Below the pieces are notes generated by a model, which saw only the letters and a program-made list of their open reading frames with translations, made no database searches and was not told where the DNA came from. A DNA stretch of 64,000 nt from CAYOZN01 sp964408455 (GTDB lineage: Bacteria; Planctomycetota; Phycisphaerae; UBA1845; UTPLA1): contig CAYOZN010000003.1 in NCBI GenBank assembly GCA_964408455.1, positions 62,001 to 126,000 of the forward strand. The letters are read 5' to 3'. A program made the translations under genes and the position numbers. This document shows, one piece after another, positions 42,117 to 50,397 of this stretch. Every line of letters begins with the position of its first letter. Positions within the stretch are counted from its first letter, which is position 1.

Positions 42117-43175
42117 TCATTGTTTCTTCTCGCGCGAATTCACAATCCTGCAGATCCAAGTGTCATCATAATATGTGTGATGCAAGGCGCCGCCGAAGAA
42201 CACGATTTCCGCCGACCGACTTACACTGGCCACGTCGTGACCCTGCCGTACGGATGGACCATTCTCAGACGCAACAGGAATCACTTCATATTTGTTCAAC
42301 ATCAATACATCTTCGGTCATGCCGGTCTCCTGAGGATAGAACAAGACCGGGACCTTGAGTCGAGGCTCGATGATGTGACTTCGAGGCGCACGTGCAGTTG
42401 CATTTTCTGAGACTAGCGCCCATTCGGCCCCGTCCCAGCGCCAAATGTCCATCTCGCCAAGTCCACCATATGCCAGTACGCAACCTGGCATCGGAACATA
42501 CGTAAGGCAGTGATTCATGCGCGGGCTGGGCGATAACTTGCTCTGGCATTGCTTCCAATCTGAATCGACCAACTCCCAAGTGTCGCCGAGGGTCCCCTCT
42601 TTACCCAGTCCCCCAAACAGCACTGTTCGTCGACGGTCTGAGTCGTAAGTCATTCCAAATGCAAGACGCGGCCGTGGGGCATGCTTCGTGTGAACCTCTT
42701 GCCAGTTCGAGCCATCCCACGCCCATGTATCGCCGAATCGATACTCGCTGTTGCATCCGCCGAACAAAATGATCGCCTGCCGAGACTCGCAGTACACCAT
42801 CCGGTGCCAATAGCGCGGCTTGGGCGACTGTTTCGGGCGCATTCTTTCCCATTGGCCGTTCTTGAAGACCCATGTATCACCAAGCGATTCGCTGACTCCT
42901 ACGCCGCCGAACAGCACGATCTGGCCACGCATCGGGTCTTCACACATCGCGTGCAGGACTCGCCCCGTCGGATGGACATCCAGCTCCAATCGCCGCCATT
43001 CGGCTCGCAAGCCAACAAGCTCGTCGTCAGCGGGTGCTGCCGGACTTTCAACGGCTTGGGCCTCTGTCATTTCAGGCGAGCTCGTCAACTGCAAGCCAGG
43101 TTCGTCGCGCACGCAGGCCAGAGCCAGGGCGAATGAAACCGACGTGCCGAAGACGCGCGATAAGAAGCCGTTCAT
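42117..43175 (-). CDS. Kelch-repeat exported protein
   Basis: A 352-residue protein with an N-terminal hydrophobic signal (SRVFGTSVSFALALACVRD, possibly a lipoprotein) and four to five Kelch units. Each repeats IVLFGG, LGDTWVF, W and PRYWHRMVYC-like segments: IVLFGGVGVSESLGDTWVFK, ILFGGCNSEYRFGDTWAW, VLFGGLGKEGTLGDTWEL, VLAYGG and VFFGG. It should fold as a beta-propeller on the cell surface and bind protein or glycan partners. Base composition is slightly lower in GC than that of the neighbours. The start at 43175 has GAAGGTAGGA upstream. No enzymatic motif is seen. Confidence 0.75.
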   Translation of the reverse strand: MNGFLSRVFGTSVSFALALACVRDEPGLQLTSSPEMTEAQAVESPAAPADDELVGLRAEWRRLELDVHPTGRVLHAMCEDPMRGQIVLFGGVGVSESLGDTWVFKNGQWERMRPKQSPKPRYWHRMVYCESRQAIILFGGCNSEYRFGDTWAWDGSNWQEVHTKHAPRPRLAFGMTYDSDRRRTVLFGGLGKEGTLGDTWELVDSDWKQCQSKLSPSPRMNHCLTYVPMPGCVLAYGGLGEMDIWRWDGAEWALVSENATARAPRSHIIEPRLKVPVLFYPQETGMTEDVLMLNKYEVIPVASENGPSVRQGHDVASVSRSAEIVFFGGALHHTYYDDTWICRIVNSREKKQ

Positions 43176-43251
43176 GGTCCTACCTTCTTCACCACGCACG
43201 CTTTTTACGCAACCATGCCGCCGTCAAACTGGATATCGTCCGAACGCCCGC

Positions 43252-44097
43252 TTACGACACGCGCTGCACCGCAAACAAATCATACACCAGCCACCTCCTT
43301 CGCAGCATCTTCTCCACCGCCCACAGATAGTAAAACCGGCCGCGGTACCCCCGCGCCGCGCGCCAGCCCTTCTTCGCGATCTCCCGCAGCCCGTCCTGAA
43401 GCGAATTCGACGCCTGCCGCGACACATCCTCGTGCCGCAACAGCTCCAGCCCCTCCGCCGCGAACGCTGCCACATAGTCGGCACTCGACCACAACCGTGC
43501 ATACGTCGTGAACTGCGTCTTCAGAAAGTCCAGCCGGCCCAGCGCCGCAAAGAGCCGCTTGTACGGCGTGCAGAAATCCCCCAGGCACAGCATGCCGCCC
43601 GGCTTCAGCACCCGCCGGCTTTCCCGCAGAAAGGCCCGCTTGTCCGCATAGTGCAGCGCCGACTCCAAGTTGAAGATCACATCCACAGACCCATCCGGAA
43701 CCGGCAGATGATGCGCGTCGCCCTGCACGTACACCGGTCGCCGTGCACGCCCCGCCCAGCGATCGTGGGCCACGCGCACGCTCGTCCCGCAAAACTCGAC
43801 GCCGATCAGCCGCGCCGGGGCGAACCGCTCGAAGATCCACGTGCTCGGCCCGCCGATGCCGCTGCCCACATCGAGCACCGTGCTGTCGGCGCCGATGGGC
43901 ACGTCGCCGAGCAGCCGCCAGACCAGCGCCTGTTGATGATGATCAAACGTGTCACGCCCCGTTTCGTCGGCATAGCCCGCGTTGTAACCGATGAACTGGT
44001 AGTCCCGCGCAAGCTTCAGATTCGGGTCGTAAAAGGTCTCAAGCGACCGGCGCGACGAGCGCAACGACCCTTTGTTTCGCAATGTAGCGGAGTTCAT
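43252..44097 (-). CDS. Class I SAM-dependent methyltransferase
   Basis: A 281-residue methyltransferase. Motif I is VLDVGSGIGGPSTWIFERF, motif II lies around RRPVYVQGDAHHLPVPDGSV, and the strand-4 motif is VDVIFNLESALHYADKR followed by ESRRVLKPGGML. The N-terminus (YDPNLKLARDYQFIGYNAGYAD) and overall form resemble small-molecule or polyketide/sterol-type methyltransferases of the UbiE group. It lies 77 bp downstream of a glycosyltransferase, so both may modify the same glycan or lipid. The start at 44097 begins MNSATLRNKG. Substrate not deducible. Confidence 0.8.
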   Translation of the reverse strand: MNSATLRNKGSLRSSRRSLETFYDPNLKLARDYQFIGYNAGYADETGRDTFDHHQQALVWRLLGDVPIGADSTVLDVGSGIGGPSTWIFERFAPARLIGVEFCGTSVRVAHDRWAGRARRPVYVQGDAHHLPVPDGSVDVIFNLESALHYADKRAFLRESRRVLKPGGMLCLGDFCTPYKRLFAALGRLDFLKTQFTTYARLWSSADYVAAFAAEGLELLRHEDVSRQASNSLQDGLREIAKKGWRAARGYRGRFYYLWAVEKMLRRRWLVYDLFAVQRVS

Positions 44098-44174
44098 GAC
44101 GGCAGCCTCAATGGAATATTGTAGGGCCGCATCCGACCCGCCGCGCGATGCATCTTCCGGATCGCGGCGCCGCA

Positions 44175-45479
44175 CTACCCGGGCGTCCGGCGGCTCAGGA
44201 CGGTCGCGTACACCTGTTCCAGCCGCTCCACCATCAACCGATGGTCAAACTCCGCCAGACACCGCTCCCGCCCGCGCCGCCCGTACGCCCGCCGCAGCTC
44301 CGCGTCACCGGCCAGCCGAAGAACCGCCCCGGCAAATGCATCCACGTCCCCAAGCCCTGCCAGCTCGCCCGTCTCGCCCGGAATGACCACCTCCGGCGAC
44401 CCGTCGATAGCGAAGCTCACCGCCGGCCGCTCCATGAGCAGTGCCTGCACGACGGCACGCGGCAGCCCCTCCCACTGCGACGTGTGCGCCAGAATGTCCA
44501 TCGCCGCCAACACCCGCGGCATCTCCGAGGGCGGCAACAGCCCCGTCAGCACCGTTCGCCCGGCCAGCCCCCGCCGCCGCAATTCCTCCTCGTACCGCCC
44601 GCGGTCAGCCCCATCTCCCACCCACAAGAACCGAATCCTCCGGGTGCCACTGCTCCGGGTGCCACTGCTCTGTGAGCAGTGCCCGGCGTCAGTGGTCTGA
44701 GTGCCACCAGCCCGTGTGCCACTGCTCTGTGAGCAGTGCGGCAGTGAGCCACTGGCCCCCGGCTCGTCGGGACATGGCGACTCCCTCCCCACCACCCTCG
44801 ACATCACCTCCAGCAGTTGCTCGTACCCCTTGTTCACAAACAGCCTCGCCACCGTTCCCACCACGACGTCCCCCGGCGAAAACCCCAGCTCCCGCCGCAC
44901 CGCCGCCGCATCGACCGCGGCATTGTCAAACGCCCCCGTCTCCATCCCGCTGCGAACGGTATGAAACTGCTCCGCCCGCCCCACCCCCGCCGCCAGCGCC
45001 TGCCGCGTCATCGCATCCGCGACGCTGACAATCGCATGACACTTCCGCGCGCAATGCCGCTCCGCCGCCGCATACACCCTCTGCGACAGCGCGCCCTGCG
45101 TGCGATTAAAACTCATCCCGTGAATGGTGTGCACGATGCACGGCACCCCCGCCCGCGCCGCCGCCAACCGGCCCAATATTCCGGCCTTGCTCGAATGCGT
45201 GTGCACCACGTCCGGCCGCAGCTCGCGAAACCGCCGCGTCATCGCCCGCACTGCCCGCCAGTCTGACATCGGCCGCACCGCCCGCACCAGCGACGGCACT
45301 TCTTCGTATGCATATCCGCCCGACCGCGCCCGCCCCACCAGCGAGCCCTCCGGCCCCGTCGTCGGCCCGGTCATCAGCCTCACGTCGTGCCCGCGCGCAT
45401 GCAGCCCCTCGCACGTCAGCACCGTATTCTCCTGGGCCCCGCCGATGATCAGCCGCGTGATGACGTGGACAATCTTCAT
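44175..45479 (-). CDS. Glycosyltransferase family 4 protein with an in-frame palindrome insertion
   Basis: A 434-residue GT4 enzyme (GT-B fold). The N-terminal domain starts KIVHVITRLIIGGAQENTVL; the C-terminal domain has VVGTVARLFVNKGYEQLLE, RFLWVGDGADRGRYEEEL, SQWEGLPRAVVQALLMERPA and a sugar-nucleotide site around DGSPEVV. The expected activity is transfer of a hexose to a polysaccharide or lipid. Between VVGRES and RIRFLWVGDG, where the family normally has a few residues, about 45 residues rich in Ser, Gly, Thr and Cys are inserted (two HCSQSSGTR). These are translated copies of the CACTGCTC palindrome at 44663-44738. Otherwise the enzyme looks intact. Confidence 0.87.
   Translation of the reverse strand: MKIVHVITRLIIGGAQENTVLTCEGLHARGHDVRLMTGPTTGPEGSLVGRARSGGYAYEEVPSLVRAVRPMSDWRAVRAMTRRFRELRPDVVHTHSSKAGILGRLAAARAGVPCIVHTIHGMSFNRTQGALSQRVYAAAERHCARKCHAIVSVADAMTRQALAAGVGRAEQFHTVRSGMETGAFDNAAVDAAAVRRELGFSPGDVVVGTVARLFVNKGYEQLLEVMSRVVGRESPCPDEPGASGSLPHCSQSSGTRAGGTQTTDAGHCSQSSGTRSSGTRRIRFLWVGDGADRGRYEEELRRRGLAGRTVLTGLLPPSEMPRVLAAMDILAHTSQWEGLPRAVVQALLMERPAVSFAIDGSPEVVIPGETGELAGLGDVDAFAGAVLRLAGDAELRRAYGRRGRERCLAEFDHRLMVERLEQVYATVLSRRTPG
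44663..44738. repeat. Two CACTGCTC-TGT-GAGCAGTG palindromes inside the glycosyltransferase gene
   Basis: Perfect 8-bp inverted repeats at 44663-44681 and 44720-44738, in the same GTGCCACTGC context as the intergenic copies at 16991 and 41035. They keep the host frame open. Confidence 0.93.
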
Positions 45480-45496
45480 TTAGTCAATTCAAGTCG

Positions 45497-45546
45497 ATAA
45501 CCGGCATTTTGCATTTTGCATTCAGCATTGAGCATTCAGCATTTTC
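45497..45546. repeat. CATTnnn heptamer repeat between truA and the glycosyltransferase
   Basis: CATTTTG, CATTTTG, CATTCAG, CATTGAG, CATTCAG, CATTTTC from about 45505, in the 73-bp gap between the two genes. Confidence 0.9.
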
Positions 45547-45552
45547 CATCGT

Positions 45553-46452
45553 TCACCCGCAGCTCTCCTCTTCCAGGCTCACCCCCGGCACCGTCGGCGC
45601 GCTCTCCATCGGCCGCTCATCCACCTTCGCCAGTTCCGACCGCGACGGCGCCCGCGCCTGCGCCGCCGCTTCCAGCATCGCCGCCGTCGGCGCCGGCAGA
45701 TTCGGCATGTCGTACTTCACCCATTGCAGACACAGCCCGCGCGCCGGTGCCGTCGGTCCGGCAGCATCCCGCGTCCGCGCCTCCAGCACCTTCGCGGCCC
45801 GCTCCGGCGCCCAGCGCCCGCGGCCGATCTCACACAGCGTGCCCACCATATTCCGCACCTGTTTATACAGAAATCCGTCCCCCTCGATGTCCACGCGAAT
45901 CTCGCGGCCAACCCGGCTCACTTCGATCAGGTGAATCCGCCGCACGTTCGACTGCCGGTCATTCCCCGCCGAGGCAAAACTGGTGAAGTCGTGCTCGCCC
46001 ACCCAGTGCCGCGCCGCCTCCCGCATCGGCTCCGCATCCAGCGGCTCCCACACGTGATACGTCTGGTTCTGGACGTGTTGTTCGCACGGTCGCCCCGGCC
46101 AGGCGAAAATCCGGTACCGATACAGCTTCGACACGGCCCGTTGCGTCGCGTGAAATGTCAGCGGCACTTCGCGCAGATCGATCAGCGTCACATCCTTGGG
46201 CAGCCGCGAGCCGATGCTCCGCGAAAGCCCCACCAGCGGCGCTACGTTCGTCGTGTACAGATTCGCCACGTACCCGGCCGCGTGCACGCCCGAGTCCGTC
46301 CGGCTGCATCCGATGATCGCCACCCGGTGCCGCAGCGTGCGCCGCAGCGCCTGCTCCAGGCAGTCCTGCACCGTCCGCATGCCGGGCTGAAACTGCCAAC
46401 CGTGAAAATGCGTGCCGTCATACGCCAGCAGAAGCATCAAATTGCGCATCAT
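45553..46452 (-). CDS. truA: tRNA pseudouridine(38-40) synthase TruA
   Basis: A 299-residue enzyme that makes pseudouridine at positions 38-40 of the anticodon stem-loop. The catalytic Asp is in GCSRTDSGVHAAGYVAN, and the N-terminal MLLLAYDGTHFHGWQFQPG and later HDFTSFASAGNDR and DGFLYKQVRNMVGTL are all typical. The last 45 residues, after the conserved LCLQWVKYD, form an extra polar tail not needed for catalysis. It precedes the glycosyltransferase on the same strand, separated by heptamer repeats. Confidence 0.94.
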   Translation of the reverse strand: MMRNLMLLLAYDGTHFHGWQFQPGMRTVQDCLEQALRRTLRHRVAIIGCSRTDSGVHAAGYVANLYTTNVAPLVGLSRSIGSRLPKDVTLIDLREVPLTFHATQRAVSKLYRYRIFAWPGRPCEQHVQNQTYHVWEPLDAEPMREAARHWVGEHDFTSFASAGNDRQSNVRRIHLIEVSRVGREIRVDIEGDGFLYKQVRNMVGTLCEIGRGRWAPERAAKVLEARTRDAAGPTAPARGLCLQWVKYDMPNLPAPTAAMLEAAAQARAPSRSELAKVDERPMESAPTVPGVSLEEESCG

Positions 46453-46560
46453 TTCGGTGACATCGTAGATGCCGCGCCGTCGACCGGCAAACGGGATAAA
46501 TCAAACGAAGTGATTGTGTCGGTAACGCTGCGGCGTCGCGCCCGAGCGGCTGACGCGCCG

Positions 46561-47655
46561 TCACAGCGGCACATCGCCACCCAGTTTCACCGCATCCGGA
46601 TCGGCGCCGTCCGTCGACTGTTCCGTCGAATCCAGCCCGATATAGGCATGCGACGAACACTTGCGCGCCGCCCGGCGCGAATGCAGCTTCTGCGGCGTGA
46701 TGACCGGCAGGTTTGCAGCGTCCAGCTCCCAGTACGCCTTGATCGGCGTGCCGGCGCCGCCCTTCGCCGAGAACAGCGCCAGATCGGCCTGGTGCATGAA
46801 CAGATCGGCGTCGAACGCCTCTTCTCGCCCGTTGAACGACGCCACGCCGAACGACGCGCTGAAGTGCTTGGGCGAAGGCGTATCCGCGTCGAAAGCGATC
46901 GCCTGGAACGTCCGCGCGATCCGCCGGCAGAACGCCAGCGCCCGGTCCGCCGTGCAATGCTTGAGCACAATCCCGACAGTGTCCCCCGCCACCCGGCCCA
47001 CGCGGCAGTCCGGCGAAACGAACCGCCGCACCAGCCGCGCGAATGTCAGGATCACCTCGTCGCCGAAATCGTACCCATACCGATCGTTGACAGACGACAG
47101 CCGGTCGATGTCACCGAGGATCAGGAAACTCGATGAACCCTCGCGCCGCGACGCATTGATGGCATCGCTGATATACAGGAAAAACTGCCGCCGATTGTCC
47201 AGCCCCGTTTGCGTATCCTTCGTCGCCAGACGCTTGTAGGCGTCGCGCAAGGCCTGGTCGCGCAGAATCACGCGGATCTTCGCCATCAGGTGCACGCGCC
47301 GGACCGGCTTGGTAATGACGTCGTGCGCGCCGGCCTCGAACGCCTGACGAAGCAGTTCGTCCGTCGTCTCCATCCCGGTCACGAACACGACGGGTATGTC
47401 CGACGTCGTCAGACGGTTCTTCAACTCGCGGCACACTTCGAACCCGCTCATGCCCGGCAAATGCACATCCAGCAGCACCATGTCCGGCACGTATTTTTCC
47501 GCAATCGAAATCGCCAGCGCGCCGTTCTCGGCGGCCACCGCCCGCAGCCCTGCCGACTGGATGAAATGCGTAAGCAGCTGTGCCGTGTCGGCGGCATCAT
47601 CCACCACCAGCACCATCAGCGCTTCATCCCGCTTGTCCTGGAATTCCGGCGTCAT
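46561..47655 (-). CDS. Response regulator with degenerate GGDEF domain
   Basis: A 364-residue protein: a receiver domain (about 12-130, acid pocket VVDDAAD, phosphoacceptor Asp in MVLLDVHLPGMSG, Lys in ITKPVRR) joined to a GGDEF-like domain (about 160-310). The signature GG[DE]EF reads AGDTV here (VGRVAGDTVGIVL), while the substrate-side GDIDRLSSVNDRYGYDFGD is retained. Loss of both the Gly and the acidic residue predicts little or no diguanylate cyclase activity; it may act as a GTP sensor or partner. Its tail (about 55 residues) is not conserved. The start at 47655 follows GGGTG. Confidence 0.85.
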   Translation of the reverse strand: MTPEFQDKRDEALMVLVVDDAADTAQLLTHFIQSAGLRAVAAENGALAISIAEKYVPDMVLLDVHLPGMSGFEVCRELKNRLTTSDIPVVFVTGMETTDELLRQAFEAGAHDVITKPVRRVHLMAKIRVILRDQALRDAYKRLATKDTQTGLDNRRQFFLYISDAINASRREGSSSFLILGDIDRLSSVNDRYGYDFGDEVILTFARLVRRFVSPDCRVGRVAGDTVGIVLKHCTADRALAFCRRIARTFQAIAFDADTPSPKHFSASFGVASFNGREEAFDADLFMHQADLALFSAKGGAGTPIKAYWELDAANLPVITPQKLHSRRAARKCSSHAYIGLDSTEQSTDGADPDAVKLGGDVPL

Positions 47656-47843
47656 GGCGTTCAATTCACCCCCGCAACCCTGTTCCACCCCCCCGGCATA
47701 TGGCGCGCAGGATGGCCCGCGTTCCATATCGGGTATTGGTCGGCCCCGGACAACTTTCGTCCACGCTCGACGCGACGCGGCCCGCCCGCCCTCGCCGGCC
47801 GTAAATTCACACCCAATAGTAAGTTACATAAAAACCAGCCCGG

Positions 47844-47871
47844 TTGTGAGTGCCGCCTGCGGGGCTATAAT
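47844..47871 (+). promoter_or_regulatory. Promoter of hpt, leaderless type
   Basis: TTGTGA (47844-47849), 16 bp, TATAAT (47866-47871), then 6 nt (GATCGG) to the ATG. The transcript should begin at or next to the start codon. Confidence 0.7.
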
Positions 47872-47877
47872 GATCGG

Positions 47878-48420
47878 ATGGAAAACGATCTGGATCGCAT
47901 CCTGCTCTCGCGCGAACGAATCCAGCATCGGGTCGCCGAACTGGCGGCCGAGATCGCCGCCACTTACAGCGTAAATTCGGACGGCCTTGTTATCGTCCCC
48001 CTGTTGACCGGTTCGATCATTTTCGTCGCCGATCTCATCCGCTGCATGCCGTTCAAGATGCACATCGGCCTCATGACCGTCAGCCGATATCGCGGTGCCA
48101 CGACCACGGGCGGAGACACGAGAGTCACGCAGGAAGTCTCCGTCGATATTCGCGATCGCCACGTCCTGGTGGTCGATGATATACTGGACACCGGCAACAC
48201 CATTCGCACCGTCCGCGAGCAGCTCCTCCGGGCCGGCCCGGCCAGCCTTCGCATTTGTACGCTGCTCCGTAAACCGGCCCGGGCGCCGAAAGACCTGCTG
48301 CCCGACTTCGTTGGCTTTGATATTGAAGATGTATTCGTCGTGGGCTACGGCCTCGACTATAACAACCAGTACCGCAATCTCCCCGATATCGCCGTGCTCA
48401 AGCCGGAGTGCTACGCGTGA
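47878..48420 (+). CDS. hpt: Hypoxanthine phosphoribosyltransferase
   Basis: A 180-residue purine-salvage enzyme that makes IMP (or GMP) from hypoxanthine (or guanine) and PRPP. The PRPP-binding motif is HVLVVDDILDTGNTIRTV, and other conserved parts are VPLLTGSIIFVADLIR, SRYRGATTTGG and the base-binding end FVVGYGLDYNNQYRNLPDI. Length is normal. Its last codons overlap the next gene (GTGA), giving translational coupling to a PH-domain membrane protein. Confidence 0.95.
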   Translation: MENDLDRILLSRERIQHRVAELAAEIAATYSVNSDGLVIVPLLTGSIIFVADLIRCMPFKMHIGLMTVSRYRGATTTGGDTRVTQEVSVDIRDRHVLVVDDILDTGNTIRTVREQLLRAGPASLRICTLLRKPARAPKDLLPDFVGFDIEDVFVVGYGLDYNNQYRNLPDIAVLKPECYA

Positions 48421-49043
48421 ACCCGCGCTGGGATGACAAGCTCTTTGCCCCGCTGCCTGCCGATTCCCGCGCGCGCCGCGGCTTCGTCGCCCAGGCCGAA
48501 GGCTCCGGCGGCACAGCCGTCAGCCTCCCCCTCCGCGACGTCCTGCCGGCACACCTGCTCGACGGCGGCGAAGTCGTCCACTTTGCCATCAAGCCGTCGC
48601 CCTGGTTTCTCCTGCTGGTCTCGCTGCGAACGCTCCTGGCCGCCGCCCTCGTCGGCGCACTCGCCTGGACCGAGATCCTCATGCCCGACTACCGCGCCTA
48701 TGCCCTGCAACTGGCACTGGTCGTCGCCGCCCTGCGCATCGGCTGGGCCATCCTCGAATGGACGGCCCGGCTCTACGTCCTCACCAACCGCCGCGTCATG
48801 ACCATCCGCGGCATCCTTCGCCCCGATATCTTCGCCTGCCCGCTCTCGCGCGTGCAGCGCACCGAGCTGACTGCCTCGCCCATCGAACGTCCCGTACGCG
48901 CCGGCACCATCCTCATCCACATCCGTGCCACCGACGACCAGTCCGCCAGGACCGACTGGGCCGTCGTCTCCCGTCCGCAGGAAGTCTTTGAACGCCTGCA
49001 CGAAGCAGTCGAAAGGGCTCATCATCGAGGAAACCATGTCTGA
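48417..49043 (+). CDS. Bacterial PH-domain (bPH2/DUF304) membrane protein
   Basis: A 208-residue protein with two membrane helices (WFLLLVSLRTLLAAALVGAL and YALQLALVVAALRIGWAIL) followed by a bPH2 domain starting LYVLTNRRVMTIRGILRPDI, the hallmark of the YdbS/YdbT-like family. Function is poorly known; such proteins are envelope-associated. It begins at a GTG overlapping the hpt stop, and its own end overlaps the next start by 8 bp, so hpt, this gene and the next form a coupled operon. Confidence 0.8.
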   Translation: MNPRWDDKLFAPLPADSRARRGFVAQAEGSGGTAVSLPLRDVLPAHLLDGGEVVHFAIKPSPWFLLLVSLRTLLAAALVGALAWTEILMPDYRAYALQLALVVAALRIGWAILEWTARLYVLTNRRVMTIRGILRPDIFACPLSRVQRTELTASPIERPVRAGTILIHIRATDDQSARTDWAVVSRPQEVFERLHEAVERAHHRGNHV

Positions 49044-50232
49044 TCCGATGCAACCCAATGTCGCTGTCATTGCCCTGGCCATCTGCGCCGTCGCCGTCCT
49101 GTCCGCCCCCCTCTCCGCTCAGCAGAACAAGCCGGCCGAAGAGCCTCCGGCAGACATGCTCAAGCAGGTCCGTGAGCTCGAAGAACAGGCCAAAAAAATG
49201 GGCACCTGGGACCGCGAGTCCCTCATCATTCAGGAAGCCCACGCCAACGTCTTCGCCCGCCTCAACTGGAACAGTGAGGCCGATCGCTTCGCCCTCGATC
49301 TGGTCAATCGCGTCAGCACCATCCCGCCGTGGGAACCCAAGCGCCGTGAGCAGATCTTTCTCGACGGCGTACAGTCCCGCTTCGGCCTCAACGCCGACCA
49401 GCTCAATCTCGTCAATTCCGAAATGCGCCGCGAATCCATCGCCATCGCCATGAAGCACTTCCGAACCCTCGCGCCCATTGTCATGGACGTGGCACGCACC
49501 CGAGCCGAGGGAAAGCCCTTCACCCCCGAACAGGTCGCCAAATGGTCGGCCAATCTCGATCCGATCATGGCCGACGCCCTCGAGGCCGTGCAGCGCGTCT
49601 CGACCCGCCTCGAAAGCACCATGACCGAGGAGCAGAAGCGTCTCCTCCAGGCCGACATGGACGCCGTCCTCAACCGCCACAAGGATGTCGTCAACATGGT
49701 CCAGGAGTGGAAGGCCGGCAACTGGTCCCCCGTCGATTGGGGGCTTGATCGCGATCCCGTGCATGCCGCCGCCATGGCCGAATTCCGCGAACAGGAGGCG
49801 CGCCGCAACGCCCTCGTCGTCGAAAAGCTGACCGACACGCGCCCCAGCGTCGACCCCGCCAACGAGCACGAATGGGACCTCTACGTCCGCTGGTTCTGCA
49901 AGCACTATGAGTGCGACGAGAAGCAGGTGCTGGCCGCCCAGGCCATCCTCAAGGATTGCAAGCAGCAGGCCGCCAACTATCTCAGCCGACGCCAGAGCGA
50001 TATCGACCGCGCCCTGCGCAACGCCGAGGCCGCCCAGACCGACAAGCGCCGCGAGTTCTACCAGAACGAGGCCGCCAAGCTGCGCAAGCCGATCGCCAAC
50101 ATTTTTAAGGACCTCTGCACCCGCCTTGAGCGCAAGGTCCTCACCGGCGAACAACTCAAGAAAAAACCCAAGGACCCGCCCGCATCCGCAGCCGCCGCCG
50201 CCGCCGCAGCGCCCGCAAAGCGCGCCGACTAG
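49036..50232 (+). CDS. Exported helical protein of unknown function
   Basis: A 398-residue protein with a clear signal peptide (VAVIALAICAVAVLSAPLSAQ). The mature part is mostly helical: KQVRELEEQAKKMG, then EMRRESIAIAMKHFRTLAPI and a Glu/Gln-rich helix LESTMTEEQKRLLQADMDAV that resembles LTXXQ-type periplasmic proteins. The C-terminal part has CKQQAANYLSRRQSDIDRAL and an Ala-rich tail. Two Cys lie close together (WFCKHYECDE). I do not recognise the family. It is translationally coupled to the bPH2 protein, which points to an envelope role. Confidence 0.7.
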   Translation: MSDPMQPNVAVIALAICAVAVLSAPLSAQQNKPAEEPPADMLKQVRELEEQAKKMGTWDRESLIIQEAHANVFARLNWNSEADRFALDLVNRVSTIPPWEPKRREQIFLDGVQSRFGLNADQLNLVNSEMRRESIAIAMKHFRTLAPIVMDVARTRAEGKPFTPEQVAKWSANLDPIMADALEAVQRVSTRLESTMTEEQKRLLQADMDAVLNRHKDVVNMVQEWKAGNWSPVDWGLDRDPVHAAAMAEFREQEARRNALVVEKLTDTRPSVDPANEHEWDLYVRWFCKHYECDEKQVLAAQAILKDCKQQAANYLSRRQSDIDRALRNAEAAQTDKRREFYQNEAAKLRKPIANIFKDLCTRLERKVLTGEQLKKKPKDPPASAAAAAAAAPAKRAD

Positions 50233-50315
50233 CGCTTCTCGGCGCCTGAACGCCACTCCAGATCACCACCACCTTCCCCAGATGCGAATGCGCGCCCGCC
50301 GCATCACCCCGTCCA

Positions 50316-50397
50316 ATCACGAAATCGCCAGATCATCAAATCACCAAAACCCGCCCCTGCCCATTCAATATTCACCATTCCTCATTCATCATTCGCT
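50316..50397. repeat. 8-mer and 7-mer short-period repeats
   Basis: AATCACGA, AATCGCCA, GATCATCA, AATCACCA, then after about 20 bp ATTCAAT, ATTCACC, ATTCCTC, ATTCATC. It fills the gap between two convergent genes; the last bases overlap the 3' end of the sigma-factor gene. Confidence 0.85.

Noticed and set aside
45724..47136. 470-codon plus-strand frame opposite truA and the GGDEF gene
   Set aside because: It crosses two well-supported genes and has no motif.
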